Positions 56,133 through 64,000 of a stretch of 64,000 bases of DNA are shown one piece after another; the first letter of the stretch is position 1; every line of letters begins with the position of its first letter. The notes under the pieces were generated by a model that worked only from the letters and a program-made list of their open reading frames with translations, was not told where the DNA came from and did not search any database. The DNA comes from Rhodocollybia butyracea (Eukaryota; Basidiomycota; Agaricomycetes; Agaricales; Omphalotaceae): the NCBI GenBank assembly GCA_015501585.1, contig JADNRY010000017.1, positions 453,887-517,886 on the forward strand. Direction: 5' to 3'. A program made the translations under genes and the position numbers.

Positions 56133-57035
56133 TCAACGAAGGAGTGACGAGAGTCCGATATTACTAGGATGAGGTGCTGCAGAACCTGAAGAGCTGCTCC
56201 GCGTGTGCAGGGTAGGGTTATGTTGAACCTGGTGACTGTGGTTACTTGTATCATCAGGCGGTGATATTGGTGCTTCCAGTCCCGGTGGAGGAGCTACTGT
56301 CACACCGCGATTTCGCTCGTCGCTCCTCTCGCTCATAGTATTCAAACTATGTTGTGATACGCTCGGTGGACGGCGAGCAGCACTCCGTGTTCTGGCCAGC
56401 CAGTTCAATACTCGGATGTTTTTTGATGGAGGGAGACTCTGAATTGCTGCAGCGTCTCGTAGCGGAGGAGCTGGCTGCCCGCGCATTCTCTCTTTAAACG
56501 ATATACGTGTATCAGGTGTAATGCGATTGGGCGATCATGAACAGCTGAAAACATACCGAGATGCATGAGGCGTTCTTCTGGCTGTGTTCTCACAGCGGAC
56601 ATTCTTCGCCGCATTCGTCGTCGAACGACATGCAAGAAGAACATGATACAGCCCCCTAGCACGATACCTGCAAACAGACCTCCAATAACTAGGCCTGCAA
56701 CGGTTCCGGGTTTGAGCCGAGATTTTAGGCGAAGGACTTGAGGATATGGTCGTTGGAGTAGAGAGCGAACCTGATTCTGTGACGGTAGCTACAGCTAAAA
56801 GTCAGAGTTTTTAGATGCAGATCCAACGCGGGGTACATACAGAAAGGAGCAGTCTGGGTACTAGGGGTAAATGTTGCTTCCGAAAAAACAGAGGATAAGA
56901 GTACGGTGGTAGATACAGATGTTCCAGTAAAGCTTGATGATGGCGAAGAGCTTCCTGAGCCAAGGAAATAGATATACCCTCTGATGAGCTCGAAACCGAG
57001 GTCATTCTCTTGGGCTGCATTCAGCATGTTCACAT
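56133..57035 (-). CDS. Single-pass membrane protein with Ser/Thr-rich ectodomain (5' end not found)
   Basis: Exons give AQENDLGFELIRGYIYFLGS, a Ser/Thr-rich mucin-like stretch (SSSFTGTSVSTTVLLSSVFS), VATVTESGSLSTPTTISSS, a short linker, then one membrane helix GTVAGLVIGGLFAGIVLGG and a strongly basic stop-transfer HVVRRRMRRRMS. The cytoplasmic tail is about 130 residues (RMRGQPAPPLRDAAAIQSLP...NIGLSSLLR). The layout resembles fungal wall-sensor-type or mid2-like proteins, but no named domain is seen. A signal peptide must lie in an exon upstream of 57035 that I could not place with confidence. Confidence 0.55.
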
Positions 57036-57428
57036 TGCAAAAAGTGTAAACGACATACCTGCTGCCTTTTCACTCGTCTCTAGTGGTGGATACGGTAAAA
57101 AGAGCTCCGAAACTAGACAAATGAAATCACGGTGAAAGGCAGGCCGAATATAGTAGTACTTAGCAGTTTAGTAGTATTATACACGGACAGCAAAGTCCCA
57201 CGAGAGAACAGCCCGATAACGATATAGTCGATGCACGATTATTCCTCCTTAACAACCTATATATGTTAGAGATTTCGTTGTCGGCATCGTCGATAAACAT
57301 TTTTCAAGGCATATATATAACTCTCAGTAGAGTGGAGAATACCAAAAAGGAAAAACGCCCAATAATGATTGATTGCAGCACAAACCTCAGAGTTTAGGTA
57401 CAGCGTTCGACGAGAATCACATGCATTG

Positions 57429-59549
57429 TCAAGATGGCTTCGAGTCCGAATTGTGAGAGATATCATACGCTTTGGCACCTTTTCCCCACTTTCCTGCTCC
57501 TTCTCCCCAGTCTTCCCTAACACCCCAAATATGGTATTCCCGCAAACGTGGTGGTGAACGCGTCTCCCGCGATAGACGGTAGTTACAGGACCCAGTTTCA
57601 GATGCGGCGTCAATAGACAAATTGTCCTCGTTGCTCTTACCTTCATGTGGCTGAGTGGCTGGACTTGATGGCGGGTTCTTCGTGGTGACAAGAGACGAAT
57701 TAACCCGGCCGTTTGGCTGATCAGGATTAGAACTATGCTCCCACCGCCGTAAAGCGGGTGGTAAGGGCGCCCATGTTTCTTCCCGGCTATAGCTCGGACT
57801 GGTCATCTCGACTATCCGTGAAAGGGCACGTTTGAATGCAAACTGCTCATCCTGGCCTAGTGTTTGGAGAATGTCGCTTGATCAATATTATGGAATTTAC
57901 AAGATGGAAAGTACGTACCAGAAAAAATGGACAACGTATCCAAAGGAAGGGCCCTCGTCGCTGGAGCCTCCTCCATATTAGGTGCATCATATGAAGACAC
58001 ATTCGGTCGATACACGTCCGCTGTTTCCGCGACCGATTCCGACATCATAATATCGTGCTCATGCGCATATTGAACTTGAGCAGCGTCAGGGAAGAATATT
58101 GCTTCCGGCAGAGCTTGAGCTCGAACGATAAGTCGACATCGCGCCTCGTATAATGCATCTATTAAGGAAATAAAGCGTCGAGCTTGGTCTTTGGCAGACA
58201 TGTGTAGAACTGGGACGTTGTCGAGTATGAGAGTTTCGAACGTTGACGAGAGGGTGAGATAGTCGGCGGAACCTAACTCCTAAAATGAAATCTGTTGAAC
58301 AGTCTAACAAGAGCAACCTAAACGCGCAAATCACCTCTGCACAAAGCTGATCAAACGAGAAACGGCAAGTTCTTGTTGTAGCCCACGGAACATGCAAAGG
58401 TCGACCAAACACGGATAACTGCACACTTTGGCCTTGATTTATCTCTTCACTGAGTGGAGCTACAGCCTCGTCGAAACCGGTTTCGTTCATCAGGAACCAA
58501 GTGCCTTGAATACCATCCGCTCTAATGACCCTCCAATCCCTGCTGGCATCATCTTTGGATTCAAGGGTTACAACAGGACATCTAGCTTTTAATGCCTCTA
58601 CGAATGGCTCCAGCTTATCTCTCTGAACTCCATTCTGATACAAATCCTGCGGGACTTTATTTGAAGTTCCAATGACTACTCCGCCCAAGCGCCAGAACCA
58701 CGATAAAACATCAGCGAGGAGACTTGCGCTAGATACGTCGAGAAGTTGGATTTCGTCAAAAACGAGAAGCCAATGTTGGCGAACCAGACGTTTGGCGATT
58801 TCGAATGACATGGGTGGGTCGCTATATTTGGTAGTCGGTCCGTAGCCTGGAATCATAGTGCGTAGAATGGCGAATGGCTGTCTTTTCCATATGGGCGATG
58901 AAACTGCAGTGGTTTCGGCCATACGTTCCTGAGTAATTTCCCATACAGCACGATATATCTCCAAGACCAGTTGATTATAGTGTTTTCTAGTCTTGTAAGG
59001 AGTAGGTAAGGCGGAGAACCACAAGTCTACGAGAAACGTTTTCCCACTACCAGGTGGTCCCGTTAAAAGTAATCCCTAGAGTCTTGGTTAGTCTGTCATA
59101 TTTCAATGCATAGGCACAGACTTTGGGCGATTGAAGAGAAGCTAATTCTTCTGCATGCCCCTTGAATAATATGAGAGAAGAAGGATTGTCTTTGGCCTTG
59201 TTATTGAAACTTGTCCACCACGGTTCAGATTGTGCTTCAGACTGTGGATCGACATCAGGATTGTTATTCCAGTGAGAGAGGTTGGAGAGTCCAATTGGCG
59301 TATAGTTCAACAAGTCTCTCTGAAGCCTCCGTAGCTATAAGTAAAGTCAGAAAAACCTCGAAGTGATGCGCAGAATTCGGGCACCTGCATAATAACCCGG
59401 ACCTGATTCTCATCATATCGTACACGACCAAGAGCTACTAATCCACGGTAATTTTCCAGAATATCAGCTTGCTGAGGTAGATTTGGATTGTTGGATGAAA
59501 GACATCTCCGTGTTAGTGACGACTTCGAGCAAGATTTGTGTAGAATCAT
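57429..59549 (-). CDS. AFG1: Mitochondrial AAA ATPase Afg1 (LACE1)
   Basis: Starts MILHKSCSKSSLTRRCLSS, a likely mitochondrial presequence. ILENYRGLVALGRVRYDENQ, LRRLQRDLLNYTP, Walker A GLLLTGPPGSGKTFLVDLW and Walker B LLVFDEIQLLDVSSA follow, then GGVVIGTSNKVPQDLYQNGV and CRFSFDQLCAEELGSADYLT. The tail WGVREDWGEGAGKWGKGAKA is the usual Afg1 C-terminus. Seven or so exons are joined by short GT-AG introns. Afg1 is an inner-membrane-associated ATPase that helps degrade or mature respiratory-chain subunits. The 3' third, between ALPLDTLSIFS and the tail, is longer and more polar than in yeast. Divergent to transaldolase with 142 bases between the two start codons. Confidence 0.94.
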
Positions 59550-59691
59550 GTCGGGGTAATATTAAAGCTTTAAGCGCCCCCGCAGGCCTCAGCCGGCGAC
59601 GGTGTAATTATTTATTCCGTTGCGGCCCGGGGCGGAATTTAAGTTGGAGAGTTGACGCAAAAAGTGACGACCAACTTTTTCACTAACTACC
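59550..59691. promoter_or_regulatory. Short divergent promoter of AFG1 and transaldolase
   Basis: 142 bases separate the two start codons. The segment holds an AT-rich patch (TAATTATTTATTCC) and a GC-rich patch (GCGGCCCGGGGCGGAA) but no clear TATA box in either direction. Confidence 0.45.
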
Positions 59692-61114
59692 ATGACGAAC
59701 TCTCTCGAATACCTCAAGCAGACTGGAACAGTTGTCGTATCGGACTCTGGAGACTTCGAGAGTAAGGTTCCTTCCGATTGTGTGCCTACGATGTTTATGT
59801 ACTGATCGTCATGATACAGCTATCGATGTCTACAAGCCTCAGGCGAGTAAAATTGACTAAATTGACTAAAATTTGGGGAAAAACATATAATGATACTGGA
59901 AACTTACAGGATGCCACAACAAACCCATCGCTGATTCTGGCTGCATCCAACAAGCCCGGTTATGCTCGGCTCGTTGATGCTGCTATCAAGCACGGCAAAA
60001 GCAAAGGCGGTGACCTTGACGTCCAGGTTAACGCTGCGATGGACCGATTGGTGAGTTTAACGGGTTATTTTATTATCGATGGCGATGTCTCTGACGTTGT
60101 TACAACTAGCTTATTGAATTCGGCAAAGAGATCCTTGCTATCATTCCCGGCCGAGTTTCTACAGAAGTCGATGCACGTTTGTCCTTTGACAAGGAGGCTA
60201 CCAAGGCCAAGGTTTGCTTCAGTATTACTTATAGCGCAATCGTGGTCATCTTTAACATGATTACCTGCTCAGGCCAAGGAGCTCATCGCCCTCTATAAAT
60301 CCGTCGGCATCGATAAGAGCCGTATTCTCATCAAGATTGCTTCAACCTGGGAGGGTATCCAGGCTGCGCGAGAGCTCGAGCGTGACGATGGCATTCACTG
60401 CAATCTGACATTGCTCTTTGGTTTCGGCCAGGCTGTTGCTTGTGCGGAGGCCGGAGTCACTCTGATTTCACCTTTTGTCGGACGTGTTAGTACACCTTAC
60501 GCCCGCCCTCTTTTTCCTCGTCGCTTATCTTTGCATCTAGATCCTTGACTGGTACAAAAAGTCTACTGGAAAGAACTACGAAGGGGACGAAGACCCTGGT
60601 GTCCAGTCTGTGAAGAAGATCTACAACTACTACAAACAGCACGATTACAAGACTATCGTCATGGGTGCTTCCTTCCGAAACGTGCGTCAGGCATCCCGTA
60701 TCTTTTCTCTGTATGACACCAATTGAATATTCTATATCTAGGTCAGCGAGATCAAAGCTCTTGCCGGTGTTGACTTCCTCACTATCTCCCCTTCCTTACT
60801 CGAAGAGCTCAAGAAATCTAATGACCAAGTTCCCAAGAAGCTTGACGCCGCCGCTGGTATGTTAACTTTCCTTACTGGCCCTTTCTGTCGTCATCATCAT
60901 TCGCCTCCGAAACATTTCTAACTTTCCTCTATCTCCTGTAGCCGCCAAGGATGCACCCATCTCCAAGGTCAGCTTCATTGACAACGAGCCCGAGTTCCGA
61001 TGGACCCTGCTGGAGGACCAGATGGCATTCGACAAGCTACACGAGGGTATCAAGAAGTTCGCTGAAGATGGTGTAACCCTCAAAAACGTCCTCCGAGAGA
61101 AGCTTTCTGCTTAA
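59692..61114 (+). CDS. TAL1: Transaldolase
   Basis: Starts [21 protein letters not shown] short exon gives TIDVYKPQ, then [40 protein letters not shown], the Schiff-base lysine in [85 protein letters not shown] and [19 protein letters not shown]. The enzyme moves a dihydroxyacetone unit between sugar phosphates in the non-oxidative pentose phosphate pathway, in the cytosol. Length and motifs are complete. The intron after YKPQ (59843-59909) has a GC donor (GCGAGT); the [11 protein letters not shown] junction is so conserved that this is secure. Confidence 0.97.
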
Positions 61115-61642
61115 GCGACGGCTTTCATTGTCATCCCTATTTTGAAGTACCTTATAAAACGTAGTCTACTCCTACTATACTTAGACGATGAACTCGAACA
61201 GAAAAGTGTATTAGGATATATCTGTACCAGGAAATAAATATAAACCTATAGCTAGACGTTCCACTTTCCCAACTGAAGAGTCCTTGAGTAATACAAGCGA
61301 CTACTACTAAATAGTCAATTGAGCTGGAATATGCCTCGTCAAGACTAGGATAGTTTTTAACCTTGCAACTCATGGTAAATTATGGTATAATAGTAGGAGT
61401 TATATGAATAGAGAGGATAGAAGGAATCGAAGTCTAAGTCAACGGCAAGCACTACCACGCTTTTAGCCATTCTCTTTTTTTTTTGTTGATTTTTTTTTGG
61501 GTGAGCGCTAGGCCACAACAATTGAATTCGACATGAGGTAAAAAGAAACGACACGATAGGTAGAAAGAAACGGCACGATATGAGAAAGTACGAAAGAAAT
61601 AAAGAAATAGCCAAGATGGTAAACATGATCAGGCTAGCCCAT
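61115..61642. other. Convergent 3' flanks of transaldolase and the IRG-like gene
   Basis: No gene recognised. A T-rich run (TTTTTTTTTTGTTGATTTTTTTTTGG around 61485-61500) lies on the IRG side. Confidence 0.4.
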
Positions 61643-63160
61643 TTACTTTCGACTCCACCCGGATCCCCAACCCCACGAACTAAGATATCCACCCTTAGCA
61701 TCTGGTTTGAACACCGGTGGATCGACTCTCCTAGCCTTGATGGCAGCCATAACATCCTTGATAAGCTCGTACTCGTCAATCAGCTTCATAGGCACCACCT
61801 GCTTCCCCCGGACAATCCTCAACAGTGTCCGCCTCGAGATTAGATAAACCCTCTGCTCCTCATCCAGCCCAGCTTTTCTCAGATTCACTTTGACGTTTTG
61901 CCGAGTATCAGAAATATACTTTCCTTTGGCGTCGGTATCAATTCGCGTCCTGCGCGCTTCGCGCTCCTTCGACCTCGTATCCTCCTCATCTTCACTCTCA
62001 TCCTCATCCAACTCCTCCCGCATTTCATCAGCGATAGCCTTCACATGTTCATCTGATTTACTCCGTACAATGAACGCAGGGATGTTGAATTTTTTACAAT
62101 TCTCCAAGATGGCGATATCTGTATCGACAAACCGGGAGTCGAAGAGGACAATGATAGCATCGAAGATGTAGAGCCCTTGTTTGATGAAGTAGTCAGAGCT
62201 GCTGATGCTAGCGGTGCCCGCGCCGGGAATATCGTACCAGACGAATTTCGAACGGTCAGGGTTTGGGTCCTCGTATCGTCCGATGTTACGAGTAGTTTCG
62301 ACGACTCCAGTATCGGCAGCACTAGCAGTGCCTTTACTTACGCCACGGAAAGCATTGATCAAGGACGACTTTCCACTTCCGGCGACGCCAGCAATAGCAA
62401 AGTGCAGACGGTCCTCGACATACTGACGCTCGGCTTTTGTACGCTCGAAATCTGCACGCGTAGGCATGGGCACAGGCTGTAGATCGGCGAGCTGTTTTTC
62501 TCTTCGGCGAGCATTCGCAAGTTCCTTCTCTGCCTTCTCCTTGTCAGCCGTGGATTCATGTAGCTGCCTTTCAGCCTCCTCTCCTTTGGTTCGAGCCAGC
62601 TCCTCGAGTCTCTCGAATTTTGCCTTGGCTTCGTTGGCATCGGCGGCTGCCTCCCTCGCTGAGCGTTCGCGTTCCCGGAAATCCTCCGCTGATAGAACAG
62701 CATTCTTCCTCTCCACCTCCGCCTCGTCCCGAGCCCGTCGTTCATTCAACGCTCGATGCTCCGCTTCCTCCATTGCTTTTCTAGCCTTTTCTGCCGCATG
62801 AACAGCCTCGTCTTTGACTTTCTGCGCCTTTTCGGCGAGCTTGGCGTGTTCCGCAGCTTCCTCTTCCGCCTGTCGCCGTTTCTGCTCAGCCTCCTTGTGG
62901 TGTTCTTCTGCAACCCTCCGAGCCTCCGCTTCTTGGTCCAGTTGTGCCTGAAGGGCGATGAGGTTTTTCTGATGCTGCTTGTCTTGCCGGCTTCGTAGAT
63001 TTTCGTCGTCTACGGCACGTTTTTGTGCGGTTTTTTGAAGGTCTTCTACCTCCTCCCGATGCTTTTTCTCCATCGCCTGCACGACAGGGTTGCGACGGAT
63101 GGTGCGTTCGTTGATCTCGTCAACGTCAGCCTTGGCTGCTCTAGACTGCTTGCCGCCCAT
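61643..63160 (-). CDS. IRG-like (immunity-related GTPase family) GTPase, intronless
   Basis: 505 residues in one exon. MGGKQSRAAKADVDE gives Gly2 and Ser6, a good N-myristoylation motif. Residues about 25-230 are one long charged coiled coil (many AEEHHKEAEQKRRQAEEE-type repeats). The GTPase core follows: P-loop FAIAGVAGSGKSSLINAFRG, G3 WYDIPGAGTAS, G4-like FIVRSKSDEHVK, and a C-terminal helical part with VYLISRRTLLRIVRGK, ending GWGSGWSRK. This is the arrangement of the interferon-inducible GTPase (IIGP/IRG) family, which also has fungal members of unknown role. An acidic insertion (EELDEDESEDEEDTRSKE) lies after G4. Lack of introns contrasts with every neighbour. Membrane attachment is inferred from the motif. 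Confidence 0.85.
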   Translation of the reverse strand: MGGKQSRAAKADVDEINERTIRRNPVVQAMEKKHREEVEDLQKTAQKRAVDDENLRSRQDKQHQKNLIALQAQLDQEAEARRVAEEHHKEAEQKRRQAEEEAAEHAKLAEKAQKVKDEAVHAAEKARKAMEEAEHRALNERRARDEAEVERKNAVLSAEDFRERERSAREAAADANEAKAKFERLEELARTKGEEAERQLHESTADKEKAEKELANARRREKQLADLQPVPMPTRADFERTKAERQYVEDRLHFAIAGVAGSGKSSLINAFRGVSKGTASAADTGVVETTRNIGRYEDPNPDRSKFVWYDIPGAGTASISSSDYFIKQGLYIFDAIIVLFDSRFVDTDIAILENCKKFNIPAFIVRSKSDEHVKAIADEMREELDEDESEDEEDTRSKEREARRTRIDTDAKGKYISDTRQNVKVNLRKAGLDEEQRVYLISRRTLLRIVRGKQVVPMKLIDEYELIKDVMAAIKARRVDPPVFKPDAKGGYLSSWGWGSGWSRK

Positions 63161-64000
63161 TATAGGATATGAGGGATAATAAGTCTGAATAAGAGAAACC
63201 AGTTAGTTTCCTTCCTATCCAGAGAGTCAAGGACTTACGACGATGAGAGTAGTGTTCGAAAAAGTTCGATAGTGGACTCGGCGAAGGTTCCAGGGGATGG
63301 TAACTTAAGAAGTGTGTACTCATAAGTCAGAGCAGTAATAGACACACATGAGATGCATGTTGACCACATGGAATGCAGCACACGAAGTCGATCGTTGGTG
63401 AGGACGTTTGACAACTAGCTGATGGTCCCAACGAGGACGGCAAATGGCTGCTAATATGAAAACGTTGACCATACAAGCGAGAATCAATCAAGGCTGACAT
63501 AGGTTAGACTCTAGGAAGATGGAGGATGGACGCAGCACCGCGGCAAATGGCATGAGGTTGACACACGTTCGCATAATTGAAAACGAGGAAGTGAGCACGA
63601 AGTATACTAGGGTGCGATAGCGATCCACTACAAGGTACAGTCTGTTCGAGAATGCGGTATAAAGCACACAAAAGGTGATCGAGTTGGGTTAATATCATTG
63701 AGGCCTTGAGCTTGAGCGCTTGAGCCTGGAGATGGTCAAATGCTGGTGAGTCGATCGCTTAGCGCTAGACTTTATTGCGTCTTCCTAAATTAGATCCAGA
63801 GAGCTCGAATTGTCCGCGCGTTGTTCTTCCCTACAACGTGGAGTTGGTCTAAGCGCCAAGCGCCAGCGGCGTCTAACTTATTATTATTTATCTCCTCACG
63901 ATGACGGATCCAAGATATAAAGATGCTATACACGCCTTGCATACCTCACGGGCATATAGTTTCGAGGTCGCATGGACAACCACATGGTACACCGCCTCTA
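63161..64000. other. Upstream region of the IRG-like gene
   Basis: No supported gene to the right edge. Short ORFs lack motifs. The first 150 bases probably include the 5' leader and promoter of the IRG-like gene. Confidence 0.35.

Noticed and set aside
62177..62998. Plus-strand Ser-rich ORFs opposite the IRG-like gene
   Set aside because: Reverse readings of the coiled-coil coding region; no independent support.
1..64000. CRISPR arrays, bacterial operons, riboswitches
   Set aside because: None seen. Intron structure and gene content are eukaryotic, so these are not expected.

Overview
This window is nuclear DNA of a basidiomycete fungus, most likely an agaricomycete. Genes are broken by many 45-70 base introns. 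The conserved fungal set is present (LYAR-type nucleolar protein, Atg3, GH35 beta-galactosidase, Utp25, topoisomerase III, RSE1/SF3b130, Afg1, transaldolase), beside families typical of agaricomycetes (a DUF6699-like protein, lineage-specific kinase-like proteins, a seven-helix-type membrane protein, a fungal IRG-like GTPase). Genus and species cannot be told from what is here.

Layout. 1-5.3 kb: a cluster of one kinase-like family (a partial gene off the left edge, a 3' remnant and a frameshifted copy), a DUF6699-like gene and a 746-bp non-autonomous DNA transposon with 90-base inverted ends. 5.3-33 kb is gene-dense: LYAR homologue, ATG3, a split tRNA-Asn, a secreted GH35 beta-galactosidase, a secreted unknown protein, UTP25 and TOP3 on a short divergent promoter, an MFS transporter, an Ohr/OsmC peroxidase, RSE1, and a divergent unknown serine-rich gene. 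33-52 kb is an accessory, repeat-rich block. It holds a segmental duplication (about 30.75-35.5 kb repeated at 46.6-51.0 kb), a second chimeric partial copy (38.5-40.6 kb), LTRs, a truncated Ty1/copia element, a defective PIF/Harbinger element with TAA target duplications, and foldback repeats. 52-64 kb returns to single-copy genes: an atypical kinase-like protein, U6 snRNA, a C2H2 zinc-finger gene, a mucin-like membrane protein, AFG1 divergent from transaldolase, and an intronless IRG-like GTPase with an N-myristoylation motif.

The most striking signals are in gene structure and decay. Six introns in five genes need GC rather than GT donors, usually GCRAGT. Exons of only 4, 5 and 8 bases are required to rebuild invariant motifs in the GH35 and LYAR genes. 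A solo LTR with a perfect TAAGT duplication has its matching empty site in the paralogous copy. Duplicated and transposon sequence looks CpG-depleted, with stops of the CGA-to-TGA type. TOP3 and RSE1 each lack one base in a G run, which points to base-calling error or to a broken haplotype.

All exon boundaries were worked out by eye from splice signals and remembered family motifs. No alignment or search was run.
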